From NCBI GenBank assembly GCA_965229605.1, contig OZ245892.1, forward strand, positions 868,001-932,000: DNA of 64,000 bases. The letters are read 5' to 3'. The notes beneath the pieces are model-generated. The model was given only the letters and a program-made list of their open reading frames with translations, had not been told where the DNA came from and did no database searches. Source of the stretch: G965229605 sp965229605. GTDB lineage: Bacteria; Pseudomonadota; Alphaproteobacteria; CBDDJK01. Position numbers and translations under genes: made by a program. This document shows, piece by piece, positions 44,235 to 52,490 of this stretch (within the stretch, counting starts at the first letter, position 1; each line of letters starts with the position of its first letter).

Positions 44235-44527
44235 GATGCGTAGCTCGTTCCTGTTAATTGTCCAGATAAATCATAGGTATAATATTTTGTGGCGGGTACC
44301 CCGGCTGGCAGCGCACCGGACAGGGTCTTGGCGATCAAGCTCCCGCTTGCATTATAGCTATAGGCGATGGTGATTGCCCCGCTTTCAGTCTCAAGGACCT
44401 TACTGTCCAGCGCACCATTGGCGGCATAGCTCAAGGTTGCGGGATAGGCTGGGTGGTTGCCGGCAATGGTTTCAAAGCTTTCTTCTGCGCTGGCTTGCGC
44501 GCTGGAGGCGGCATGATGATTAAACAT
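44231..44527 (-). CDS. Small hypothetical protein with Rhs-like sequence
   Basis: 98 residues containing YSYNASGSLIAKTLSG and YYTYDLSGQLTGTSY, which resemble the YD-type beta repeats of Rhs/tail proteins. There are no other motifs. It is translationally coupled on both sides: 8 bases overlap upstream, 4 downstream. Confidence 0.5.
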   Translation of the reverse strand: MFNHHAASSAQASAEESFETIAGNHPAYPATLSYAANGALDSKVLETESGAITIAYSYNASGSLIAKTLSGALPAGVPATKYYTYDLSGQLTGTSYAS

Positions 44528-44843
44528 GGCCGGATTCCCGAATCACTACGGTTGCTGGCCCATTGACTGCTATCAACGAAAGACTGTGACCTTTAAACAA
44601 CCCATAGGTGCGGGTGGCATCGCTGATGGTAAAGGACTGGTCCGGATCGCTGGCATCCGGGGTTTTGCCCGCCGCAATCATGCAGCTGCCGGACACATCC
44701 ATTTCAATCAGAGCCCCGCTGTCGAACGGCCCCAAATTCTGGAGATTGCTTTCGTCAAGCGTTAGCGTATGAACCGGCCCGCCCAGCACAAAGGCCTGAA
44801 CATCACGGTTATTTGCATCGGTGAACATCAAGATTTTTTTCAT
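44520..44843 (-). CDS. Small hypothetical protein, first gene of the phage-like operon
   Basis: 107 residues, mostly predicted beta-strand, beginning MKKILMFTDANNRDVQAFVLGG, with no recognised domain. GGAAG lies ~7 bases before the ATG. It heads the minus-strand operon 44843-41108. Confidence 0.5.
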   Translation of the reverse strand: MKKILMFTDANNRDVQAFVLGGPVHTLTLDESNLQNLGPFDSGALIEMDVSGSCMIAAGKTPDASDPDQSFTISDATRTYGLFKGHSLSLIAVNGPATVVIRESGHV

Positions 44844-45221
44844 ATTGAGACTTCCAGTGTAAGGCCCATTTCAAGATTGGTTGATAGGGGTGGACATTTG
44901 AGGGCAGGAGAGCTGTCCCTTCAATATGTTGGGCAATATGTCGTGATTTTGAAAAGCAGCCCTGCTTGGCAGAATTTTTCTGTGTCGGGGGCCTGATACA
45001 AGAACAGTGATACCAGATATAGGGCAAACTCACGCTGAACCGCACTCAAATGTCAGCGGCAGGATACATTCGTACTATATGAAACCTATTATATAAGCCC
45101 TATTATATAAGATGGAGCATAAGAATTGAAAATTCACATTTTGTTCCTAAAATTAAATTATATTCTTGTATAAATTAATTTTGTTCGCAAGTCAAGGTCA
45201 AAATTATCTTTAAAATTTTTG

Positions 45222-45284
45222 TTGACAGTTTGATGAAACATTTCATTATGTGACCAAGTGAATGTTCACCCCTCATAATATAAT
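45222..45284 (+). promoter_or_regulatory. Palindrome-flanked promoter of the branched-chain ABC operon
   Basis: TTGACA (45222-45227) with CATTAT 16 bases on, plus a second -10-like TATAAT at 45279-45284. The palindromes ATGAAACATTTCAT (45233-45246) and GTGAATGTTCAC (45258-45269) have starts 25 bases apart and cover the promoter, as operators would. Confidence 0.5.
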
Positions 45285-45454
45285 GCGATTTAGAGAGGGT
45301 GTGTTGAGTGTCTGGTGCAAAAAAAGCACATATTAAACAAAAGACACATATTAAGCGCCGACGCAGATATAATAAGATACACGGCAGTTAAAACATTCAC
45401 TGAATGAGCAGAGAGCGTAAGCGTGAATAAACCGCATTTAAAGTGAGGAAATTC

Positions 45455-45499
45455 ATGAAGAATGCGAATTTACGAGGAAGGCGAAAAGGTCGCGCGTAA
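45455..45499 (+). CDS. Possible 14-residue leader peptide
   Basis: ATG...TAA encoding MKNANLRGRRKGRA, with GAGGAA 6-7 bases before the ATG. It is arginine-rich and sits about 100 bases before the transporter gene. It may be chance; a leader or attenuator role is speculative. Confidence 0.25.
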   Translation: MKNANLRGRRKGRA

Positions 45500-45535
45500 A
45501 TATACCTGAAATCAAAAGCGATCTAAGATAAAAGG

Positions 45536-45582
45536 CACCCAAAATAAAGGCCAACCAAAATAAAGTGCACCCAAAATAAAAG
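45536..45582 (+). repeat. Three tandem 16-bp repeats before the transporter gene
   Basis: CACCCAAAATAAAGG-like units start at 45536, 45552 and 45568 (CAACC in the second). They end just before the AGAGGGGAG ribosome site, so they lie in the mRNA leader or at a regulator site. Confidence 0.7.
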
Positions 45583-45600
45583 AGAAGAGGGGAGAAAATA

Positions 45601-46941
45601 ATGAATTGGAGAAATTTCAGACTCGGTCTGGCGGCACCAGTTGTGGCAGTTGCCGCGATTGCTGCAAGTATTCCTGAACATTCTGTTGCGCAGGAAACCC
45701 AATATTTCCCGGTTGCCAGCAGCCGTGTCGGGCCTTATTCGGCGATGGGCACAGGCTATTACGGGGCCCAGATTGACTATATGAACTATGTCAATATGAA
45801 TGGCGGTGTGAATGGCGTCATGCTGGAGTGGCAGGAATGCGAAACTGAATATAACGCCGTGAAAACCGTTGAGTGCTATCAGCGTTTGCTTGAAAAAGAC
45901 GGTCAGCGCATCGTTGTTTTTGACACCTTGGGAACGCCCGGCGCCTATGCGGTGATCAATCGCATGGCTGAAGACAATGTTGTGTTGGCGCAATATGGCT
46001 ATGGTCGCACGGATGCGGCGGATGGCCGTGTCTGGCCATGGGTTTTTAACGCTGCCAGCCATTACTGGTCACAGATTGCTGTGAAAATGAAATTCATGGC
46101 CGAGCAGGAAGGCGGCATTCCCAATATGAAAGGCAAGAAGATTGTCCATTTGCATATTGACAGTGCCTATGGGCGGGAGCCTTTGCCTGCCATGCGCTCG
46201 ATTGCCGAGGATTGGGGCGTTACCCTTGTTGAGATTTCCATTCCGCCTCCGGGGTTGGAGCAACAGTCACAATGGCTGCAAATCCGCAGAGAACGCCCGG
46301 ACTGGGTGACCTTCTGGGGGGCTGGTTCCGGCATGAATTCGACGGCTATGACCAATGCGGCCCGGGTTGGCTTTCCGCGTGACCGGATGATCTATGTGAC
46401 GTTTGGTGCGGCTGAAGAAGATATGTTCCCGGCCGGGGATGCGGCGACCGGCACCTATGCGATGGCGAATGCTTTGCCGGGCGATCAGTTCCCGCTGGTG
46501 CAAGCCATCAAGGAGCAGGTCTATGGTTCAGGCAAGGGTAACCTTGCCGAGGAAAACCGGATTGGCACAGTTTACTGGAATCGTGGACTTGGCGCAGCCG
46601 TGACCTATATCGAAGCTCTGCGTCTTGCGCAGGAAAAGCATAACAAGGTCGGCAAGGCTGTGACTGGTGCGGAATTCCGTGATGGCTATGAAAGCCTTGT
46701 CATGGATGATGCGCGGCTGGAAGCGATTGGTATCAAGGGGATGATTGCCCCGTTCTCGATCTCGTGTGAAAATCACGAAGGGGCAGGCAAATTCGCCATG
46801 ATGCAGTGGGATGGCGCCAAGTTTGAGCAAGTCACCGATTGGGAGGCTCCGCTTGATCCGGCCTATATCCGTGGACTGGTTGAATCCTCTGCGGCAAAAT
46901 TTGCCAGCGAAAACGGGATCACACCCAAGAACTGTGGCTAA
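45601..46941 (+). CDS. Branched-chain amino acid-type ABC transporter substrate-binding protein
   Basis: 446 residues. A signal peptide (about 30 residues, hydrophobic core VVAVAAIAASI) is followed by a type I periplasmic binding fold (VASSRVGPYSAMGTGYYGAQIDYMNYVN; later WVTFWGAGSGMNSTAMTNAARVGFP). It belongs to the LivJ/LivK/AmiC superfamily; the ligand may be an amino acid, amide or other small molecule. It is the first gene of the operon and is followed by a hairpin before the ATPase genes. Confidence 0.9.
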   Translation: MNWRNFRLGLAAPVVAVAAIAASIPEHSVAQETQYFPVASSRVGPYSAMGTGYYGAQIDYMNYVNMNGGVNGVMLEWQECETEYNAVKTVECYQRLLEKDGQRIVVFDTLGTPGAYAVINRMAEDNVVLAQYGYGRTDAADGRVWPWVFNAASHYWSQIAVKMKFMAEQEGGIPNMKGKKIVHLHIDSAYGREPLPAMRSIAEDWGVTLVEISIPPPGLEQQSQWLQIRRERPDWVTFWGAGSGMNSTAMTNAARVGFPRDRMIYVTFGAAEEDMFPAGDAATGTYAMANALPGDQFPLVQAIKEQVYGSGKGNLAEENRIGTVYWNRGLGAAVTYIEALRLAQEKHNKVGKAVTGAEFRDGYESLVMDDARLEAIGIKGMIAPFSISCENHEGAGKFAMMQWDGAKFEQVTDWEAPLDPAYIRGLVESSAAKFASENGITPKNCG

Positions 46942-46985
46942 GGCTGCGTTCAGGATCTGTTCGCAGATTGAACAGGGTTATATCA

Positions 46986-47014
46986 TTGGCACCCGGTTTT
47001 TTACCGGGTGCCAA
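46986..47014 (+). terminator. Intercistronic hairpin after the binding-protein gene
   Basis: An 11-bp perfect stem (TTGGCACCCGG with CCGGGTGCCAA) and a seven-base T-rich loop. No T-run follows, so partial termination or 3'-end protection of the binding-protein mRNA is more likely than full termination. Confidence 0.75.
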
Positions 47015-47130
47015 ATATGACCCGGTCCAACTGTAACTTGTCCAATAGTAATCTGGTTTTACATCCTCTTTATTTTGAGACATGTGAATTACACATCACC
47101 CGTATCATCAGAATTAAATGCCAGAGTTAA

Positions 47131-47970
47131 ATGACAGAAAAAAAAGATAATATCCTTGAAATTGATACAATCGAGGTCATTTATGACAATGTCATTGCGG
47201 CGTTGCATGATGTTTCGCTCAGCGTTCCGCGCGGATCGATTGTGGCATTGCTTGGCGGCAACGGGGCTGGCAAAAGCACAACCTTGAAAGCGGTCTCGAC
47301 CATGCTTGCGGGCGAGCGCGGCAAGGTCACCAAAGGCGCAATCACCTACGACGGTCAGGCGGTCACTAGTCAGGAACCGGCTGATATGGTCGGACTGGGA
47401 CTGGTTCAGGTGCTGGAGGGGCGGCGGTGCTTTGGTCACTTGACGGTTGAAGAAAATATCATTGCCGGAGCCTATTCACGCAAATTGACTCCGGCTGAAA
47501 TGCGCAACGAGCTTGAAAAAATATATAGCTATTTCAAACGGCTCAAAGAACGCCGCAAAAGCCAGGCTGGCTTCACGTCAGGTGGCGAACAGCAAATGGT
47601 GGCGGTTGCCCGCGCCATGATGGCCAAGCCAAAAATGCTGCTTCTGGATGAGCCTTCCATGGGGCTTGCTCCGCAGCTGGTTGCTGAAATTTTCAATATC
47701 GTTAATGAATTGAATCAGAAAGAAGGGGTCAGTATTTTATTGGCCGAACAAAATACCAATGTCGCCCTGCGCAATGCCGATTATGGCTATATTATTGAAA
47801 CCGGCCATGTGATGCTGCATGGCACGGCAGAAAGTCTGTTGAATAACGATGAAGTGAAAGAGCTTTATCTTGGCATTTCCAAGGAAGGGCGCAAGAATTT
47901 CCGCAGTGCGCTTCTGGATGAAAGTGCGCATCGTGCGGGCCTTCATCAGGACAAGGCGGCCTCGTCATGA
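47131..47970 (+). CDS. livF: Branched-chain amino acid-type ABC transporter ATPase (LivF-like)
   Basis: 279 residues. Walker A GGNGAGKSTT (~47-56), signature-type segment SGGEQQMVAVARAMMAKP, Walker B LLLDEPSMGL and the switch histidine position, here LLAEQN, typical of LivF. The C-terminus extends ~30 residues past the usual end. It overlaps the next ATPase gene by 4 bases. Confidence 0.93.
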   Translation: MTEKKDNILEIDTIEVIYDNVIAALHDVSLSVPRGSIVALLGGNGAGKSTTLKAVSTMLAGERGKVTKGAITYDGQAVTSQEPADMVGLGLVQVLEGRRCFGHLTVEENIIAGAYSRKLTPAEMRNELEKIYSYFKRLKERRKSQAGFTSGGEQQMVAVARAMMAKPKMLLLDEPSMGLAPQLVAEIFNIVNELNQKEGVSILLAEQNTNVALRNADYGYIIETGHVMLHGTAESLLNNDEVKELYLGISKEGRKNFRSALLDESAHRAGLHQDKAASS

Positions 47971-48893
47971 ACGCAAAAGCGACGACATCCGGGAAAGCTG
48001 GCACCTCCAAAAAAACCGCACCAGCTAAAAAGGCGACCACAAAAAAAGAAGCTGTGAAAAAGGTGGTGACAAAAAAAGCGGCTGCACAAGCAGCAACAGC
48101 GCCTGAACGAAAGTTCCCGATTGGCAGCCCGATTTTAGAGGTTCAAAATATCTCGTTAAGTTTTGGCGGGGTTAAAGCCATAACCGACACCTCTTTTAAT
48201 GTGCTGGAGCATGAAATTCGCGCAATTATCGGCCCCAATGGTGCGGGAAAAAGTTCGCTACTGAATTGTATCAACGGGATTTACAAGCCGCAGCAAGGCC
48301 GGATCAAATTTAAAGGGAATGTGCTGGAAAAGATCAGCCCAAACATTATATCCCGGGTCGGGATATCGCGGACTTTTCAAAATCTGGCTCTGTTCAAACG
48401 GATGTCGGTGATTGACAATATTCAAGTTGGTCGTCAGCTTTTCACGACGGCTAACTTTATGGAAGTCGCGCTGCAGTTGCCTAAAGCCATGCGTGAAGAA
48501 AAACGCAACCGTGATCGCTGCGAAGAAATTGTCGAGTTTCTCGAAATTCAGGATATCCGCGATACGCAGGTTGCCAAACTGCCCTATGGTCTTCAAAAAA
48601 AGGTTGAGCTGGGCCGCGCCCTGGCAACCGAGGCTGAAGTCCTGTTGCTTGACGAGCCAATGGCCGGGATGAATGTCGAAGAAAAGCGCGAAATGTGCCG
48701 CTTTATCCTCAAAGTTAACGATGAACTGGGGACAACCATTGTCCTCATCGAACATGATATGGGCGTGGTTATGGATATTTCTGATAATGTTGTGGTGCTC
48801 GACTACGGCAAGGTCATCGGCGATGGCTCGCCCGATGAAGTGCGCGCCAGCCAGGAAGTCATCGATGCCTATCTGGGAGTCGCCCATGACTGA
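47967..48893 (+). CDS. livG: Branched-chain amino acid-type ABC transporter ATPase (LivG-like) with Lys/Ala-rich N-terminal tail
   Basis: 308 residues. The first ~48 are almost only Lys, Ala and Thr (TSKKTAPAKKATTKKEAVKK), like a histone H1 tail, and are not part of the normal family. The ATPase follows: Walker A GPNGAGKSSLLN, signature LPYGLQKKVELGRALA, Walker B LLLDEPMAGM and switch LIEHDMGVVM. The tail lies in frame after an overlap with livF, so it is real coding sequence unless an internal start is used. Confidence 0.92.
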   Translation: MNAKATTSGKAGTSKKTAPAKKATTKKEAVKKVVTKKAAAQAATAPERKFPIGSPILEVQNISLSFGGVKAITDTSFNVLEHEIRAIIGPNGAGKSSLLNCINGIYKPQQGRIKFKGNVLEKISPNIISRVGISRTFQNLALFKRMSVIDNIQVGRQLFTTANFMEVALQLPKAMREEKRNRDRCEEIVEFLEIQDIRDTQVAKLPYGLQKKVELGRALATEAEVLLLDEPMAGMNVEEKREMCRFILKVNDELGTTIVLIEHDMGVVMDISDNVVVLDYGKVIGDGSPDEVRASQEVIDAYLGVAHD

Positions 48894-49788
48894 TCTGCTC
48901 TTCTTTATCGAAGTCGTGGTTGCCGGTTTGCTCGCCGGGACCATGTATTCGCTTGTCGCCCTTGGATTCGTCCTGATCTATAAAGCCTCGGCAACCTTCA
49001 ATTTTGCCCAGGGGGCCATGGTCTTTTTTGCCGTCCTCTCTTTTGTGGGCTTCATGGAGCTTGGACTCCCCTTTATCCTTGCCTTTCTGGTGACAATCGC
49101 TCTCATGGCCGTCGTCGGCTTTGCAACCGAGCGACTGGTTCTCAAACCCTTGATGAACCAGAGCGAAGATACACTGCTGATGGCAACCATCGGCCTTGGC
49201 TTTGTGCTTGAAGGACTGGCGCAAGCCGCCTGGGGGGTTGAAGTCCGGCGCCTTGACCTCGGGATTGGCGACTTCCCCATCCCGTGGATTATCGAAAGCC
49301 TCGGCCTTTTCATCTCGGCCCTTGACCTCACCGCCGGTATCGTCGCTATGGTGCTGATCACCGGCCTTGCCCTGATGTTTAAATATACCAAAATGGGCCT
49401 TGGACTGCGGGCCGTCGCCGATGACCCGGGCGCCGCAAGCTCTATCGGTATTCCGCTTGGAAATATCATGCTCATGGTCTGGACAGCCGCCGGGATCGTG
49501 GCGCTGGTCGCCGGGATGATGTGGGGAGCCAGAGCCGGTGTGCAATTCGCGCTGGTTGACCTTGCCCTCAAGGCTTTGCCGGTTCTGATTATTGGCGGCT
49601 TTTCCTCCATTCCAGGCGCAATCATCGGCGGTTTGATTATCGGGGCCACCGAAAAAGTGCTTGAAGTCTATATCGGACCCTATTTCGGCGGGGCTATCGA
49701 AGGATGGGCACCGTTCGTCCTCGCCATACTATTCTTGCTCTGGCGGCCCGAAGGGCTGTTCGGCGAAAAAATTATTCGACGTGTGTAA
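48886..49788 (+). CDS. livH: Branched-chain amino acid-type ABC transporter permease (LivH-like)
   Basis: 300 residues with about eight membrane segments. GLLAGTMYSLVALGFVLIYKASATFNFAQGAM at the start is the LivH hallmark, and GLGLRAVADDPGAASSIGIP is the coupling-helix EAA-like loop. The ATG at 48886 overlaps the livG stop by 8 bases. It pairs with the LivM-like permease. Confidence 0.93.
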   Translation: MTDLLFFIEVVVAGLLAGTMYSLVALGFVLIYKASATFNFAQGAMVFFAVLSFVGFMELGLPFILAFLVTIALMAVVGFATERLVLKPLMNQSEDTLLMATIGLGFVLEGLAQAAWGVEVRRLDLGIGDFPIPWIIESLGLFISALDLTAGIVAMVLITGLALMFKYTKMGLGLRAVADDPGAASSIGIPLGNIMLMVWTAAGIVALVAGMMWGARAGVQFALVDLALKALPVLIIGGFSSIPGAIIGGLIIGATEKVLEVYIGPYFGGAIEGWAPFVLAILFLLWRPEGLFGEKIIRRV

Positions 49789-49800
49789 GGAAACCGCACC

Positions 49801-50883
49801 ATGAAATCGTCACCTGTCTTTATGAGCTATACGCGCGGGGATCTGTCCAACCTGCTGATCCTGATGGTGCTGGGCTTTGCCATCATTCCTCTCGTGGTGC
49901 AGACAGATTACTGGTATTCCTCCATCCTCATCCCCTGGCTGTGCCTGTCGCTCGCCGCTATCGGACAGCAAATCGTCATGGGCTATGCCGGACAGCTTGC
50001 GCTGGGAGCAGCCGGATTTATGGCTGCCGGGGCCTTTGCCCTCTTTAATCTGGAATTGCGCCTGCCGTTCCTTGGCTTCCCGGTTAACCTCGTCCTCTCG
50101 GGGCTGGTCGCCGCAGCCTTTGGCATCCTGTTCGGCCTGCCAAGCCTGCGGGTGCGCGGAATCTATCTGATGGTTGCCACCCTTGCCTCCCAGTTCTTTA
50201 TCATCTGGATGATCGATAAATTCGGCTGGTTCAAAAATTATGATTCCTCCGGGATTATCACCGCGCAGGATATCGTGATCCTCGGCAAAGATTTTACCTC
50301 ACCCCTGGAAATGTATCTTGTCGTTCTCGTGGTCGTCACCATCATGACCGTCCTTGCCATCAATATGACACGCGGCAGCACCGGGCGAAACTGGATGGCC
50401 GTGCGCGATATGGATATTGCCGCCGAATCAATGGGCATTTCGCTCCTCAAAACCAAGCTGCAGGCCTTTGCGATCAGCGCATTCTTTTGCGGGGTCGCCG
50501 GGGCCCTTTTTGCCTTCACCTATCTGAAATCCATGGAACCCGTGGCCTTTGATATCAAATTATCTTTCCGTATTCTTTTTATGGTCATCCTTGGCGGGCT
50601 GGGAACAATCAACGGGGCTTTTATCGGCGCGGCCTTTATTTTGCTGTTCCCGGTCGTGCTCAATACCCTGGGCAATGAACTCTTTCACGGCATGATTGAT
50701 GCCACCATTATCTCGTCCATCGAACTGGTCGTTTTCGGCGCCTTGATCATCATCTTCATGATCTATGAACCACTTGGAATGGCGAAACTGTGGGACAACC
50801 TCAAAATCAAATTCGCGCAAAAACGCCAGCCCGACTCTGCTGATACGGCTTCTTCTTCCGAGACAGCCCAAAAGAAAGCTTGA
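49801..50883 (+). CDS. livM: Branched-chain amino acid-type ABC transporter permease (LivM-like)
   Basis: 360 residues, around nine membrane segments. IGQQIVMGYAGQLALGAAGFMAAGAFA and GRNWMAVRDMDIAAESMGISLLKTKL (coupling loop) are family features. A polar ~30-residue C-terminal tail follows the last helix. GGAAACC precedes the ATG. It is the last gene of the operon; a convergent gene ends 4 bases on. Confidence 0.93.
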   Translation: MKSSPVFMSYTRGDLSNLLILMVLGFAIIPLVVQTDYWYSSILIPWLCLSLAAIGQQIVMGYAGQLALGAAGFMAAGAFALFNLELRLPFLGFPVNLVLSGLVAAAFGILFGLPSLRVRGIYLMVATLASQFFIIWMIDKFGWFKNYDSSGIITAQDIVILGKDFTSPLEMYLVVLVVVTIMTVLAINMTRGSTGRNWMAVRDMDIAAESMGISLLKTKLQAFAISAFFCGVAGALFAFTYLKSMEPVAFDIKLSFRILFMVILGGLGTINGAFIGAAFILLFPVVLNTLGNELFHGMIDATIISSIELVVFGALIIIFMIYEPLGMAKLWDNLKIKFAQKRQPDSADTASSSETAQKKA

Positions 50884-50887
50884 ACGC

Positions 50888-52135
50888 TTATTCAGACTTA
50901 AAGGCTTTTAACCGTTCCTTAAACGGGACGGATGCCAGGGCGAAGCCGCCGTCATCTCCGTCAATGAAGTGAATGTGACGGAAGGCGGACATATCCTGAA
51001 CCAGACAGGTCATCAGGGCATTTTCTGCACAATGGATGCCATAGATAAACCGGCGTTCCTGCCAACCGGCTTCCAGCCATTCTTCAATTTTCTTTGCTTG
51101 CGCTTGTGACAGGTCAAGCACCATGCGCAAAATACCGTCATATTTGACGTGATCGCTGTTTTTTTCAATATCCTCGACATAGCGCACGGTATCCATCCCC
51201 ACGCGCACCCTTTGTTTAATAGACATGCGCATCACAACCATTTTGATATTGAGGAACGCGCGATAAAGCGCATAGAATCCTGGTATTCTGAACTGTTTGC
51301 CGGTGAGCATGGCACGGGCTTCCATATCATGATAGGGGCTGGTCTGTGACAGGCGCAAATTATTTTGGTGCACCGGGTTAAAGTCTGTGACCGGGTTGCC
51401 GCCAAGCAATTTTGAAAATTCGCCCAAAATATAGCGAAGGGTCTTGGCCTGTTGATCGGCTTCAACTTCAACAGGTTTGATCATGATTGTCATCATCACG
51501 CCCTGCTGCGATTTTAAAGGGGCCCATCGACAAGATAAGCCTTGCAAGTCCGGTGATTCCTGCTCGTCGATGTCTGACGGCGTATCAAGCAATAAAATAT
51601 CCTCATCGGCACCTGATTCATTTTCTTTTGATGCGTCGTTTTGAGGGGGATGTTTCAACCAATGTTCGGCAAGGCCCAACCCGTCTCCGGTGAAATGGCA
51701 AATTTCATTATTGGGGCTGAGGCTATATTTCTGCACCCGGACATCGGCCCCTTCTGCACATAGTCTTTTGACCGAAAAGACCCCGGCACGAAGTGATAGA
51801 CCATAAATCCGCTCGCTATGAGCCAGCAGACATTTTAGCGCATGAACGGTCTTGGCTCTCAAGCTGGGCGGGACACAAAGGCTGGAGCCATCTCCGCCAA
51901 ACTGGAAGGGAAATTCAATCTCGCCTGCAATATTTTTTATGACCGCAATGGTTGCCGCGCCGATCATATTCACAGCCCGATAGCGTCCGTCCTTAATCGC
52001 CTGAGTAGAACCCACCACATCCGTGATAATCACATACCAGTCACCCGGCACAAGATGATACTGATCGTGCGTGCTCAGCGCATCCAGATTCTCAGTTGGA
52101 ACTAATTCATTGTAAAAATAATCATCTTGCATCAT
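50888..52135 (-). CDS. DUF3095 family protein (adenylate cyclase-like fold)
   Basis: 415 residues. The N-terminal FYNELVPTENLDALSTHDQYHLVPGDWYVIITDVVGSTQAIKDGRYR region and FPFQFGGDGSSLCVP recall class III nucleotidyl cyclases: an Asp in a strand (TDVVGST) and a GGDG loop. DUF3095 members lack a proven function, and cyclase activity is unproven. The middle contains an acidic low-complexity stretch. The start is ATG ATG (52135 or 52132). Confidence 0.75.
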   Translation of the reverse strand: MMQDDYFYNELVPTENLDALSTHDQYHLVPGDWYVIITDVVGSTQAIKDGRYRAVNMIGAATIAVIKNIAGEIEFPFQFGGDGSSLCVPPSLRAKTVHALKCLLAHSERIYGLSLRAGVFSVKRLCAEGADVRVQKYSLSPNNEICHFTGDGLGLAEHWLKHPPQNDASKENESGADEDILLLDTPSDIDEQESPDLQGLSCRWAPLKSQQGVMMTIMIKPVEVEADQQAKTLRYILGEFSKLLGGNPVTDFNPVHQNNLRLSQTSPYHDMEARAMLTGKQFRIPGFYALYRAFLNIKMVVMRMSIKQRVRVGMDTVRYVEDIEKNSDHVKYDGILRMVLDLSQAQAKKIEEWLEAGWQERRFIYGIHCAENALMTCLVQDMSAFRHIHFIDGDDGGFALASVPFKERLKAFKSE

Positions 52136-52490
52136 GCAGCTTTTGCCTCATTAAGGTTGATTCTAAATTACCACCCTTTCGGGCAAATGATCAACGTGAA
52201 TGTCCACTTTATGCACTGTTCATTTTATTTATGGGTAATTTGAGCTTCCTCAAACATATTCTCAAACACAGAGCATATGCCAACCGTATGCGGCTGATAA
52301 AATCGCTTGCTATTTTTACGGAGTCGCGTATAGAAAAACTGTGATTAAATGAGATCACAGCTTTCATAGACGCGATCACGGATCAAGTTTTGGAGGTGAG
52401 CCCCGGCTCACCTTTTTTTATAAACTCACCTTTTTTTATAGGTTTTTGCCAATTATTCACACGGAACATCAAGCAAGCGATACGATTATC
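52136..52490 (+). promoter_or_regulatory. Leader region of the rimP-nusA-infB operon
   Basis: 355 bases without a supported gene. It holds a strong terminator-like hairpin at 52394-52419 and two direct copies of CTCACCTTTTTTTATA (52407-52422 and 52425-52440). A short open frame over 52096-52344 has no homology I recognise. Attenuation of the operon is plausible, as other nusA operons are autoregulated. Confidence 0.5.
52394..52419 (+). terminator. Terminator-like hairpin in the rimP leader
   Basis: AGGTGAGC and GCTCACCT form an 8-bp stem with a CCCG loop, followed by TTTTTTT. It stands before rimP on the same strand, so it is either the end of an unseen short transcript or an attenuator of the nusA operon. 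Confidence 0.8.

Larger units (their letters stand above)
44844..45600. other. AT-rich intergenic regulatory region (757 bases)
   Basis: No large gene. It separates the phage-like operon from the ABC transporter operon. It contains a direct repeat CTATTATATAAG (around 45085-45112), two palindromes over a promoter, a 14-codon ORF and a three-copy tandem repeat, listed separately. Confidence 0.7.

Noticed and set aside
44844..45600. A second tRNA-Val remnant marking the right border of the holin operon
   Set aside because: No further copy of the 17-base attachment core was found, so a tandem element at this site is not supported.
52096..52344. 82-codon frame before rimP
   Set aside because: It overlaps the start of the DUF3095 gene, has no ribosome site and no recognisable motif.
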